Shown one piece after another: positions 8,815 through 17,392 of a stretch of 64,000 nt of DNA. Origin of the DNA: an uncultured Eubacteriales bacterium. Its GTDB lineage: Bacteria > Bacillota > Clostridia > Christensenellales > Aristaeellaceae. The stretch is taken from assembly GCA_900316415.1 (NCBI GenBank), contig ONCV01000002.1, forward strand, positions 43,211 through 107,210, read 5' to 3'. Numbering within the stretch: the stretch's first letter is position 1; each line of letters starts with the position of its first letter. A program made the translations under genes and the position numbers. The notes beneath the pieces were generated by a model. The model was given only the letters and a program-made list of their open reading frames with translations. It had not been told where the DNA came from and did no database searches.

Positions 8815-8863
8815 CGTGTTCTTTCCCCGTTTTCCTTTTGTTCCGCGCTCCGGGCATCCGGAA

Positions 8864-8941
8864 TTACAGCCGGGCCACCCCGCTGTCCCGGGCCGCCTGC
8901 GCCACCGCCGCGGCCACGGCGGGACCCACCCTGTTGCGTCT
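8864..8941 (-). pseudogene. Possible C-terminal relic of malic enzyme
   Basis: In one minus-strand frame, bounded by TAG (8942-8944) and TAA (8864-8866), 25 codons read RRNRVGPAVAAAVAQAARDS followed by GVARL. This resembles the last helix of NAD-malic enzymes (a V-x-PAVAxAVAxAAxxxGVAR pattern, from memory of the family). It has no start codon with a ribosome-binding site. The adjacent AEC carrier is a common malic-enzyme neighbour. The resemblance is short and could be chance in GC-rich DNA. Confidence 0.35.
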
Positions 8942-9073
8942 CTACCGCTTTATTCTACCTGTTTTCCGGGAAAAAACAAGTTCCCGCGGGCGGATAAATG
9001 GAATTATGCCCCCGATTTCCCCGGCCAGCCGGCTTCCCGCCGCACAGCCGGAGGGCTTCCCCGAAAGGGAGCG

Positions 9074-9102
9074 TTGACTTTCTCCGGAAAGCCCCCTATA
9101 CT
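9074..9102 (+). promoter_or_regulatory. Sigma-A promoter for the anSME gene
   Basis: TTGACT, 17 bp, TATACT. The -10 box ends 74 bp before the GTG start at 9176, which rules out much earlier in-frame starts. Confidence 0.75.
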
Positions 9103-9175
9103 TGGGAATCATCGGGGGAAAAAAGCGGACCGGAAGCGCCATCCGCGGAAAAATCCGTTTCAGGGAGGGACGAAG

Positions 9176-10294
9176 GTGGCCTACGCGAACATCCTGATCA
9201 AACCGGCATCCAGCCTGTGCAACATGCGGTGCCGCTACTGCTTTTACGCGGACGAGTCCGAGCACCGGATGCAGAAGAGCATGGGCATCATGACGCGGGA
9301 GACCGCCCGGCAGACCATTGACGCGATGTTTGCGCTTGCCGGCTCCCGGGGCGAGGTGAGCTTTTCCTTCCAGGGCGGCGAGCCCACCATGGCCGGGCTG
9401 GATTTTTTCCGGGATTTCACGGCCCGGGTCCGGGAGCGGAACACCTTCGGTCTCCCCGTCCGCTACGGCATCCAGAGCAACGGGCTGAACCTGGATGAGG
9501 AATGGGCCGCGCTGCTGCGGGAGAATCATTTCCTGGTGGGCATCTCCGTGGACGGCGACCGGGCGCTGCACGACCGCTTCCGGCCCGACGCGTCCGGAAA
9601 CGGCACCTGGGAGCGGGTGACCGGCAAGGTCCGGATGCTGCTGGAGAATAAGGTGGAAACCAATCTTCTCTGCGTCGTGAACGGCCAGACCGCGCAGAGC
9701 CCCAAGAAGGTGTACCGCGCGCTGAAGGCGCTGGGCACGGGCTACCTGCAGTTCATTCCCTGCCTGGATCCCCTGGAGGTGCCGCGAGGATCGGTGCCCT
9801 GGTCCCTGACCCCGGAGGCCTACGGGCGCTTTCTATGCGGCGTTTTTGACGACTGGTACCGGGACTGGGAGCGCGGGCAGTATGTCAGCGTTCGCCAGTT
9901 CGACGACTGGGTCCATCTGGCCATGGGGCTTCCCGCGGGCACCTGCGCCTCCAGCGGACAGTGCGGCGGATACCTGGTGGCCGAAGCGGACGGAAGCCTG
10001 TATCCCTGCGACTTCTACGCACTGGATGAATGGAAGCTGGGCACCGTGGCGGACGACGCGAAGGAGCTGATGAACGGCGAAACCATGCGGCGCTTCCGCC
10101 AGCGCAGCGTCCGGAAGCCGCGGCGGTGCGCTTCCTGCCGGTTTTTCCGCCTGTGCCGGGGCGGGTGTCCCCGGGACTGGACGGAAGCGGAGGGAGAACG
10201 GGAAAACTATTTCTGCCCCGCGTTTCAGATGTTCTTCGAATATGCCGCCCCGCGGATTCTCCGGATCGCGGCGATGGAACGACATATGCTCTGA
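9176..10294 (+). CDS. Anaerobic sulfatase-maturating enzyme (radical SAM/SPASM)
   Basis: A 372-residue radical-SAM enzyme that converts the active-site Cys (or Ser) of sulfatases to formylglycine without oxygen. The AdoMet cluster motif is C15-x3-C19-x2-C22 (CNMRCRYC), followed by the GGEPTM segment. The C-terminal SPASM region carries the auxiliary-cluster cysteines (CASSGQCGG, LYPCDFY, CASC, CRGGCP, YFCP). I chose the GTG at 9176, which follows GGGAGGG by about 6 bp and lies after the promoter at 9074-9102. It converges on the sulfatase operon, which contains three Cys-type sulfatases; these are its obvious clients. Expression from a separate promoter lets the maturase serve sulfatases elsewhere too. 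Confidence 0.93.
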   Translation: MAYANILIKPASSLCNMRCRYCFYADESEHRMQKSMGIMTRETARQTIDAMFALAGSRGEVSFSFQGGEPTMAGLDFFRDFTARVRERNTFGLPVRYGIQSNGLNLDEEWAALLRENHFLVGISVDGDRALHDRFRPDASGNGTWERVTGKVRMLLENKVETNLLCVVNGQTAQSPKKVYRALKALGTGYLQFIPCLDPLEVPRGSVPWSLTPEAYGRFLCGVFDDWYRDWERGQYVSVRQFDDWVHLAMGLPAGTCASSGQCGGYLVAEADGSLYPCDFYALDEWKLGTVADDAKELMNGETMRRFRQRSVRKPRRCASCRFFRLCRGGCPRDWTEAEGERENYFCPAFQMFFEYAAPRILRIAAMERHML

Positions 10295-10309
10295 GCAGCA
10301 TACAGAAAA

Positions 10310-10332
10310 GCTTCCCCGCGGCGCGGGGAAGC
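10310..10332. terminator. Terminator between convergent anSME and TauE/SafE genes
   Basis: GCTTCCCCGC, short loop, GCGGGGAAGC. On the minus strand the stem is followed by TTTTC, ending the sulfatase operon. Confidence 0.65.
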
Positions 10333-10364
10333 GGAAAAGTGCCCGGAAGGCGGCGGCGTGATTC

Positions 10365-11150
10365 TCACGCGCCCAGCATCCGGATCGCATTGTAAACGCA
10401 GATCAGCAGAATCACAATCAGCAGACCGATGAACAGCCTGTCCGTCAGCGCGGCGGACAGTTTTTTGTGCAGCTGGGAGGACAGGTATCCCCCCAGGGCC
10501 CCCGCGCCGGCCATGGCAATCAGCATGCCTCCGTCAAAGGGCGGCACGGTGCCGCTGGCCACCGAAAAGATCAGGCTGGCCGTCTGGCTCAGCAGGATCA
10601 CCAGAATGGAATTGATGGCGGCCTTCTTCGTGTCCATGGAGAAAAAGTAATACAGCACGGCCAGGTTCATCGGGCCTCCGCCGATGCCCAGGAAGGAGGA
10701 GGCGATGCCCAGCGCCAGGCCGATTCCCACCGCGGCCGCGGGGCTCTGCAGGTCCCGGGACCGGATTTTCTCCCGGTTCACCACGTACAGCAGGGTGCCC
10801 AGCACCATGATGCCGAGCACGATGGCCTGAATGGCGCCGACCAGCCGGTCGTTGCCCACGGACCGCTTGATCAGGTCAAACAGGAATTTTCCGCTGACGC
10901 CGCCCGCCGCGGCTCCCAGGCCGAGGGGGATGCTGCGCTTTCCGTCCAGCTCCTTGCTCTTCCGGCTGCGGAACACGTTCACGCACGCCATGGTCAGCAC
11001 CGTCAGCCCGGAAAGGAAGGACAGGGTGGACACGGACATCACGCCCGCCGCGTCCAGCACGGGCTTGATCAGCACGCCGCCGCCCACGCCGCAGATGCCG
11101 CCGATCGTGCTGGCGGCCAGGCAGACCAGACAGACCCATACAATTTCCAT
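10365..11150 (-). CDS. TauE/SafE-family sulfite/sulfate exporter-like permease
   Basis: A 261-residue membrane protein with about 8 membrane segments and the two glycine-rich TauE/SafE repeats (GGICGVGGGVLIKP near residues 16-30; SSFLGIGGGPMNLAVLYY in the second half). Family members export sulfite, sulfoacetate or similar sulfur anions. It is the last gene of the sulfatase operon, 47 bp after a sulfatase, so the natural inference is removal of sulfate or sulfite released by desulfation in the cytosol. The transported ion cannot be told from sequence. Confidence 0.88.
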   Translation of the reverse strand: MEIVWVCLVCLAASTIGGICGVGGGVLIKPVLDAAGVMSVSTLSFLSGLTVLTMACVNVFRSRKSKELDGKRSIPLGLGAAAGGVSGKFLFDLIKRSVGNDRLVGAIQAIVLGIMVLGTLLYVVNREKIRSRDLQSPAAAVGIGLALGIASSFLGIGGGPMNLAVLYYFFSMDTKKAAINSILVILLSQTASLIFSVASGTVPPFDGGMLIAMAGAGALGGYLSSQLHKKLSAALTDRLFIGLLIVILLICVYNAIRMLGA

Positions 11151-11197
11151 ATGCTTCTCTCCTTTCTCCGCTCTTCCCGCGGGGTATAAGCGGCGGA

Positions 11198-12715
11198 TTA
11201 CCAGCTTTCCTTCATTTCGCGGGGATGTCTCTCCCGCAGGGCCGCGGCTTCCGCCGCCCGGCCGGTTTGCTCCAGCCGCTCGCAGTAGGTCGGCAGATAG
11301 CCCCTGCAGTGGAAGGGACCGCCCTCATGGATCACCTCCCACAGGGGATCCGTGGCGTAGTTATCGATGTTCTTCTGCATCTGCTCCGCCACCCAGCGCT
11401 CCAGATACCAGGCGCCGTGCCAGCAAACTTCCGGCAGCTCCTCCGCCAGGTTGTGCTGCTCGTGGGGATCCTCCTTCAGGTTGAACAGCTCCTCCGGCTC
11501 GCTGAGGTGGAACCCGTCATGATAGGTGCGGATATAGATGTAGTCTCCGAAGCGAACCGCCCGCTGGCAGACATGGGCGCACTGGCTGACCACCAGGTAT
11601 TCCCGGCCCCCGTCCTCCCCCGTGCGCACCTGCTTCGCGTAGCTTTCCCCGTCGTAGTCCCAGGGGATGACCTTGCCCGTCACGCGGTTGGCCCGGAAGG
11701 GGGGCACGCCCCCCAGCAGGTCCACCAGGGTGGGCAGCAGGTCCAGCTGATAGTGGAACCCGCGGGACACCGCGTTTTTCGGGCATCCCGGCCATTTGAT
11801 GATCATGGGAATATGGGTCACGATGCCGTCCGCTTCCCCGTGCTCGCAGTAGGAGCCGAGCTCGCCCAGGGATTCCCCGTGGTCGGAGGAAACGATGACC
11901 GCCATCTCCTCATAGACGCCCTGCGCCCGCAGTTCCTCCAGGATCATCCCCACCGCCCGGTCCGCGTACAGCACGCCGGTATCATATTCGTCGATCACTC
12001 TCCGGAAGCCTGCCAGGTCATCCACCTGCACCGGCTGACGGGGGTGCGCTTCGTCCGGCGTGTTGGCATAGCCGTTTACCTCCCGGGCGCTGTGCGCGCC
12101 GACGCAGTGCTGCCGCTGATGCTGCAGCAGCTCCTCCGTCATCCAGTTGTCCGGCAGGGGGACATCCGCAAAGGGCTCTCCGAAGGATTCCGGCGTCCGG
12201 TAGGGAATGTGGGGATCCCACAGATGCACGTGGAGGAACCAGTTCTCCCGGTCCCGGTTGTCCCGGAGCCATTTCAGGGCAATGGGCAGCACGTCGTCCG
12301 CCGGCTCCAGGCCCCGCTTTCCCACATTGAAGCATTCATCAAAGCCCCCGTTGAACCACCAGGCGCCGTGACGGTCCGCAAAGCTGCTGACGGAGGCGGT
12401 ATGCAGGCCTGCCCGGCGCATCATCGCCGGCAGGCTGAATCGGCCGAAGCCGTCCTGCATGGCCCGGTCCGGGCCCTCCCAGCGCATCTCGGCGTTGATG
12501 CCGCCGTGATTGATGCAGCCGGTATGGATGCCGAAGCGGCCTGTGACCAGGCCCGCCCGGGAGGGCAGGCACGGCGCGTCCGCGCAGTAATAATCCGTGA
12601 ACCGGATGCCCTCCTCCGCCACCCGGTCGATGTTGGGAGAGGTGTTCCGGCCGTAGCCGTAGCAGCCCAGATGATCCGGCCGCAGGGTGTCGATATCCAC
12701 ATACAGAATCCGCAT
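11198..12715 (-). CDS. Cys-type sulfatase without signal peptide
   Basis: A 505-residue type I sulfatase (alkaline phosphatase superfamily). The formylglycine signature is C49-L-P-S-R53 followed by AGLVTGR. Metal ligands are visible in the N-terminal DIDTLRPDHLG (D7, D9) and in SSDHGESLGELG. It starts directly with MRILYVDIDT, so it lacks a signal peptide and should be cytosolic. It lies 31 bp downstream of a second sulfatase and 47 bp upstream of the TauE/SafE gene. The substrate is probably a sulfated sugar imported by the ABC system encoded earlier in the locus; the position specificity is unknown. Confidence 0.93.
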   Translation of the reverse strand: MRILYVDIDTLRPDHLGCYGYGRNTSPNIDRVAEEGIRFTDYYCADAPCLPSRAGLVTGRFGIHTGCINHGGINAEMRWEGPDRAMQDGFGRFSLPAMMRRAGLHTASVSSFADRHGAWWFNGGFDECFNVGKRGLEPADDVLPIALKWLRDNRDRENWFLHVHLWDPHIPYRTPESFGEPFADVPLPDNWMTEELLQHQRQHCVGAHSAREVNGYANTPDEAHPRQPVQVDDLAGFRRVIDEYDTGVLYADRAVGMILEELRAQGVYEEMAVIVSSDHGESLGELGSYCEHGEADGIVTHIPMIIKWPGCPKNAVSRGFHYQLDLLPTLVDLLGGVPPFRANRVTGKVIPWDYDGESYAKQVRTGEDGGREYLVVSQCAHVCQRAVRFGDYIYIRTYHDGFHLSEPEELFNLKEDPHEQHNLAEELPEVCWHGAWYLERWVAEQMQKNIDNYATDPLWEVIHEGGPFHCRGYLPTYCERLEQTGRAAEAAALRERHPREMKESW

Positions 12716-12746
12716 GATCCGCTTCTCCTTTCCTCTCTGCAGTGAA

Positions 12747-14360
12747 TCAGGTTTCTCCCCCCCGGAGGCGATTCGCGCGCTCCATCACCTCGATAAAGCT
12801 GGCGTCCTTCTCCACCATCGCCCGGATTTCGGGCTCATGCTCCCTTCCGGCGGCAGCGGTGCCCTTGGCGATAAGCATCTCCGGGGTAAAGCGGTCGTCC
12901 CGGTGGAAGGGTACCACGTCCGCGGTCCCCTCCAGCCATTTCAGCATCCGGTACCGCATCTCCGTGACCGTATCCTTCAGCGACGGATCGTCGATCCGGT
13001 TGATCCGCTCGCCCGGATCCTGCTCCATGTCGTAGATCTCATCCCGCCCCTGAAGGCGGCTGACATATTTGTACCGCCGGTCCCGCAGCATGATTCCCTT
13101 GCTGTGGGCCAGATCCTCCGTTTGGGCCTTCTGCTTCGGCCAGTACACCCCCATGGGGGAGGTCATCTTCCCGTTGCCCTGATGGCACTCGTCGCAGTGT
13201 GTTTCCCCGGGGAGCCTTCCGCCCTCGCTGCAGACAAACTCCCGGCCCTCAGCCTTCCGGTCCGCCAACAGGGGAAGCAGGCTTCTTCCGAAGTGGGTAT
13301 GGGTCGGCGCCACGCCCGCCATCTCCATGGCGGTGGCGTAGAAGTCCACCAGTTCAACCAGGGCGTCGCTGATTCCCGGATCCGTCCCGTATCCCTTCGG
13401 GGGCTTCACCAGCAGCGGAACCCGGGTCAGGCAGTCCTCAAAGGTATTCTGGGCTTTCTCCACCAGGCCGTAATCCCCGGTGAAATCCCCGTGATCGCTG
13501 AGGAAGAAGATCGCGCAGTCGTCATAGATGCCTTCTTCCTTCAGCGCGTCCACCAGCCGGCGGAACTGCGCGTCCACCTTGCTGCACATGCCCAGATAGA
13601 TCGCCCGCAGCTCGTCCCAGTCCTCCCCGGTATACTGTTCCAGCCCGTTGAGCTCCCGGATCGCGTCCAGAATGCGGCTCTTGCCCTTGCATTCCTCCGC
13701 CCGGATCCGGGGCGGCAGTTTGCTCCGGTCGATGCCGGAATAATAGGGTTCCTCCACCTGGTAGGGGGTATGCGGGTAGATCAGCCCCAGGAAAACGCAC
13801 AGGGGCTGATCGGCCGGCCGGTTCCGGATCCGGTCAATCGCCGCGTCCACCGCCTCGTCGTCCCCGGTGTAATTGACGCCGTCCGCGTTCAGCTTCAGCC
13901 GCCCGTCCAGATGATCGTAGAAGTGCTTTCCTCCCGGGGCGCCCCTCAGGTTCGGGTTTTCCGGCCCGGGGCCGGTTTCCTTCAGGCCGCCGTAGAAAAT
14001 CTCGGAAGCGTGGCTCTCCGTCCATCCGGGAATCTGGCCCGCCGTCAGGTCGTTCCGGCTGTTCATCCACACATAGTAGCCCGCATCCTTCAGCTCGCTG
14101 AACAGGGAAGCCTCTCCCGGATGCAGCAGATGGGCCATGGTCCGATGTCCGTGCACATGGGGATACAGGCCGGTGAAGAAGCTGCACCGGCTGGGAACGC
14201 ACACCGGGTTCTGGCAGTACGCGTACCGGAAGGACACGGCCTCCTCCCGGGCAAAGGCGTCCAGAAAAGGGGTGCGGGCCGCCGGATTGCCCATGTGGCC
14301 CATGGTGTCCCAGCGCATCTCATCGGGATTGAAGATAATAAGATGCGGTCTTCCCGCCAT
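12747..14360 (-). CDS. Cys-type sulfatase without signal peptide
   Basis: A 537-residue sulfatase. The N-terminus MAGRPHLIIFNPDEMRWD carries the first metal ligands, and C54-V-P-S-R58 is the formylglycine signature, followed by the usual FFTGLYPHVHGHRT. The second metal site is FFLSDHGDFTGDYGLVEK. The ATG at 14360 follows GGGAGG by 9 bp; an in-frame GTG at 14384 is weaker. There is no signal peptide. It differs strongly from the two neighbouring sulfatases, so the three probably act on different sulfate positions or substrates rather than being recent duplicates. Members of this subgroup are often annotated as choline-sulfatase or iduronate-sulfatase-like; I would not choose between them. Confidence 0.92.
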   Translation of the reverse strand: MAGRPHLIIFNPDEMRWDTMGHMGNPAARTPFLDAFAREEAVSFRYAYCQNPVCVPSRCSFFTGLYPHVHGHRTMAHLLHPGEASLFSELKDAGYYVWMNSRNDLTAGQIPGWTESHASEIFYGGLKETGPGPENPNLRGAPGGKHFYDHLDGRLKLNADGVNYTGDDEAVDAAIDRIRNRPADQPLCVFLGLIYPHTPYQVEEPYYSGIDRSKLPPRIRAEECKGKSRILDAIRELNGLEQYTGEDWDELRAIYLGMCSKVDAQFRRLVDALKEEGIYDDCAIFFLSDHGDFTGDYGLVEKAQNTFEDCLTRVPLLVKPPKGYGTDPGISDALVELVDFYATAMEMAGVAPTHTHFGRSLLPLLADRKAEGREFVCSEGGRLPGETHCDECHQGNGKMTSPMGVYWPKQKAQTEDLAHSKGIMLRDRRYKYVSRLQGRDEIYDMEQDPGERINRIDDPSLKDTVTEMRYRMLKWLEGTADVVPFHRDDRFTPEMLIAKGTAAAGREHEPEIRAMVEKDASFIEVMERANRLRGGET

Positions 14361-14451
14361 GCTGTCTGCCTCCCTCTGTATCACAAAGTACCTGTTCGGG
14401 GACGTTCCCGGAGTTCCGGGTGTCCCTCCCGGACGAATCGGACCCGTTCGC

Positions 14452-15699
14452 TCATGGCGCGGTGCCCTGCCCGGCCAGGATCACCGGCTCGTTCAGGAAA
14501 AAGCGATGGACCGCCAGCGCCGCGCCGCTCAGGGCGGTGCCATACTCCCCCGCGTCCTGGTAGACCACCCGCATCTGATCCCGGTCCGCGCTGTAGATAT
14601 GCTTCATCAGAATTCTTCGCACCGTCTCCTGGTTCTCCACGTTCCGGAACCAGGGGCCGGTGAGCACGATATAGTGGGGATTCGCGAAGTTGACCAGGTT
14701 GGCCAGGGCGGTTCCGATATGCTTCATGGCCTGTTCCATGACCCGGCACACCAGGGGATCCCCCGCCTGCTGCGCCATGAGAATCAGGGACACCGGGATC
14801 TCCTCCATGTCCCGGCAAAGATCCCGCAGCATGCAGTGCTCCGAAGGATCCGCCAGGCCGTCCCGCAGCTGCTGCTGGATCGCGTGGTAGCCCGCCAGCG
14901 AGTTCAGGGTCCTTCCGTCGGGATCCTGTGCGCTCTCCGGAACCATCACCATGTTTCCGATCTCCCCGGCGGCGTTTCCCTCCCCGTACAGGATCCGGCT
15001 CATCAGCTGCATATGGCAGGCGATGCCCTCGAACGCATACAGGACGACAAAGGAATCCGTCCCCTCCAGCAGTTCCGGAGCGAACAGGGCCACCCGTTTG
15101 GCCCGGGCCCGTCCGGCGTTGTCCACCCGCACGGGAAGGCCCGTCCTGCGCGCCAGATCCTCCGCCAGGGGCTTTCCGAACCAGTCCTCCGGGCCGATCT
15201 GCCAGCGGATATACTTTCCCTCCTGGGCGGAAACCAGTCCGGGAAGGGCAAGCCCCATCCCGAGCACCGGGCGCTCTCCCGCCCGGCTTTGCATGCGCTC
15301 CGCCAGGCGAGCGATCACCTCCAGCGCCTGGGGATAATCCCGGGGCACGTTTTTCTCCGTCTCCCGGGCGATGATTCTTCCCCGCAGATCCGCCAGGCAA
15401 ACCTGCAGGCCCCGTCCCGTATATCCCAGGCCGATGACGGCGAAGGCCTCCCCGTTCAGGGAGATATTGATGGGCTTCCGTCCCGTTCCCCGGGTTTTGT
15501 CCCGGGCTCCGTTTTCCTCCCGCACCACGCCCTCGCTGATCAGCTCCGCAACAATGTTCGTCACCGTGGCGGGGGTCAGATTCAGGGCTTCCGCGATCCG
15601 CGCCCGGGAGATTTTTTCATTCCGGAACAGCATCCATTTGATGGCGTTCACATTGTTGTTTCTGACCTGAATCAGGTTCTGCCCGTTTCCCCGCGTCAT
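14452..15699 (-). CDS. ROK-family (NagC/XylR-type) transcriptional repressor
   Basis: A 415-residue regulator: an N-terminal MarR-like winged helix (about 10-75; SRARIAEALNLTPATVTNIV as the recognition helix) followed by a ROK kinase-like sugar-binding domain (IGLGYTGRGLQVCLADLRG; later GEIGNMV). ROK repressors bind a sugar or sugar phosphate and control catabolic operons. The usual zinc-binding cysteine cluster after the GExG motif is replaced here by HCMLRDLCRDMEE, with two cysteines. It sits within the sulfatase operon, behind an internal terminator (15743-15775). The palindrome at 20538-20554 over the operon promoter is the best candidate operator. Confidence 0.9.
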   Translation of the reverse strand: MTRGNGQNLIQVRNNNVNAIKWMLFRNEKISRARIAEALNLTPATVTNIVAELISEGVVREENGARDKTRGTGRKPINISLNGEAFAVIGLGYTGRGLQVCLADLRGRIIARETEKNVPRDYPQALEVIARLAERMQSRAGERPVLGMGLALPGLVSAQEGKYIRWQIGPEDWFGKPLAEDLARRTGLPVRVDNAGRARAKRVALFAPELLEGTDSFVVLYAFEGIACHMQLMSRILYGEGNAAGEIGNMVMVPESAQDPDGRTLNSLAGYHAIQQQLRDGLADPSEHCMLRDLCRDMEEIPVSLILMAQQAGDPLVCRVMEQAMKHIGTALANLVNFANPHYIVLTGPWFRNVENQETVRRILMKHIYSADRDQMRVVYQDAGEYGTALSGAALAVHRFFLNEPVILAGQGTAP

Positions 15700-15742
15700 A
15701 CTGCTGCCGACCCGCTTTCCGGCTCACGCCTCTATTCTTCCG

Positions 15743-15775
15743 AAAAAGGGGGAAGGAAACCGCTTTCCCTTCCCC
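15743..15775 (-). terminator. Internal intrinsic terminator/attenuator
   Basis: Minus strand: GGGGAAGG, 11-nt loop, CCTTCCCC, then CTTTTT. It lies between the upstream sulfatase and the ROK gene, so distal genes are likely transcribed by read-through or from an unseen promoter. Confidence 0.7.
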
Positions 15776-15786
15776 ATTTCGTTCCA

Positions 15787-17355
15787 TTATTTTATCAGAT
15801 CGTACTCTTTCGTCAAGCCCATGCGCTCATACTGCTCCACCGGCGCGTCGTTCCGGATCATCAGCCGGACCATGGTCTCCCGCAGCCGGGCCTCGACCTC
15901 CGAATTCCGGATGGGGTGCTGCTCCCAGGGATCCGCCTCCAGGTCATACAGCTCCGTCTTCCAGGCGGCCGGGGTCTTCTTGTGCGGCGCCACCTCCAGA
16001 TCGAAGGGGATTGCGTCCTTTCCTTCCTTCTCCACCAGCTGTTTCATCTCGAAGCGGCGTCCGGTGGGCATGGCTATGTAGCTCCGGTCGGGAATCTTCA
16101 TCAGGGGCACGTCCTTCGTAAAGGCGAAGGGCTCGGAGAGGGAGATGTCCCGCAGCTCCGCGGGGTCAAACATGTCCCGCATGTGGGTGGGCATCAGCGT
16201 ATACTGATACAGGGGCCAGTTTTCTTCATTCGGGCAGAGAATATACTTGTATCTGCCGTCCGTCACGGTGATAAAGCTGCCGTGGGCGCCGATCAGCACC
16301 GCGTCGTGACCCGGCGCATTCTCCCGGATCACGGGCAGCAGGGAGATGCCCTCCATGTCCCCGGGAATCGCCATGCCGAAATAATCCAGAATGGTAGGCG
16401 CCAGGTCGATGGTCTGCACCAGGGCGTCGCTCCGGCCCGTCTTCCGGCTGCGGGGATCATAGATGAACAGCGGCGTATGGGCGACCACCTCCCGCATCAG
16501 CAGGGCGCCGGTCTTGGACCACTGGTCGTCCTCCCCCAGGAAGAAGCCGTGGTCCGTGTTGACGATCAGCAGGGTATCCTCCCACAGGTTATATTCGTCC
16601 ATTTTATCAAGCACCTTTCCCAGGTACTTGTCGCACATGGTGACCAGGGCCTGATACACCTTCCGGACATGGGGCACGTAGGGCTTTTCCTCCTCCGTCA
16701 CGGGGCGGTAGGGCGGCCAGTCGAAGAGAGGGCCGTCGTAGTCCGGATCATACAGATCCTGATACTCCTTCTGCGTAAAGAAGGGCTCATGCGGATCAAA
16801 GGTCTCCAGCTGCAGGAACCAGTTGTCCTGATCATGATTCAGGTCGATGAACTCCAGCCCGCCGCGGAAGGTCCGGGGCTGCGGCTGGTCCTCCTCCCTT
16901 TTCATGAACTGGCGGTTCGCCCAGTCCTGCGGCCAGAGGCTGCCCAGGTGCTCCGGCATGGCCGGGGGATTCATCAGGGGCTTCCAGGGATCTCCCTCAT
17001 GGCCCCGGACGCACTCCCAGGTATTGTACCGGGTATGGTAGGTGCATCCGCCGTCCTCCCAGTAATGGCCGTGGTCGGATACCAGATGGGTATAGATCCC
17101 GTTTTCCGCCAGCATCTCCGGCATGGAATCATCATAGGGCTCCATGGGGCCCCAGGAGCGGTGCAGGAAATTGTACCGGCCCGTATGCAGTTCCCGCCGG
17201 GCGGGCATGCAGGGCATGGATCCGCAGTAGCAGTGGTCAAAGGTGACGCACTTCTCCCCCAGCCGGACAAAGTTCGGGGCAATGGTGGAGTCGCATCCGT
17301 AATTGGGCAGGAAATGCCGGTTCAGGGAATCGTACATAACCATGATGACTTTCAT
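15787..17355 (-). CDS. Cys-type sulfatase (CMPAR variant) without signal peptide
   Basis: A 522-residue sulfatase with the signature C49-M-P-A-R53 (PCMPARRELHTGR). Alanine replaces the more common serine after proline, which the C-x-P-x-R core still allows. Metal-binding residues are in MVMYDSLNRHFLPNYG and in IVNTDHGFFLGEDDQWSKTG. The start at 17355 (MKVIMVMYDS) follows GGAAGGAG; the protein has no leader and should be cytosolic. It follows the second permease gene by 37 bp, which ties it directly to the ABC importer. Confidence 0.93.
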   Translation of the reverse strand: MKVIMVMYDSLNRHFLPNYGCDSTIAPNFVRLGEKCVTFDHCYCGSMPCMPARRELHTGRYNFLHRSWGPMEPYDDSMPEMLAENGIYTHLVSDHGHYWEDGGCTYHTRYNTWECVRGHEGDPWKPLMNPPAMPEHLGSLWPQDWANRQFMKREEDQPQPRTFRGGLEFIDLNHDQDNWFLQLETFDPHEPFFTQKEYQDLYDPDYDGPLFDWPPYRPVTEEEKPYVPHVRKVYQALVTMCDKYLGKVLDKMDEYNLWEDTLLIVNTDHGFFLGEDDQWSKTGALLMREVVAHTPLFIYDPRSRKTGRSDALVQTIDLAPTILDYFGMAIPGDMEGISLLPVIRENAPGHDAVLIGAHGSFITVTDGRYKYILCPNEENWPLYQYTLMPTHMRDMFDPAELRDISLSEPFAFTKDVPLMKIPDRSYIAMPTGRRFEMKQLVEKEGKDAIPFDLEVAPHKKTPAAWKTELYDLEADPWEQHPIRNSEVEARLRETMVRLMIRNDAPVEQYERMGLTKEYDLIK

Positions 17356-17392
17356 GGGACTTCGTCTCCTTCCTTCATGGGCATCGGGCAAA

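Noticed and set aside
8489..9175. An upstream extension of the anSME frame
   Set aside because: It overlaps the AEC gene and the anSME promoter; the GTG at 9176 has a good ribosome-binding site and gives the family's normal start.
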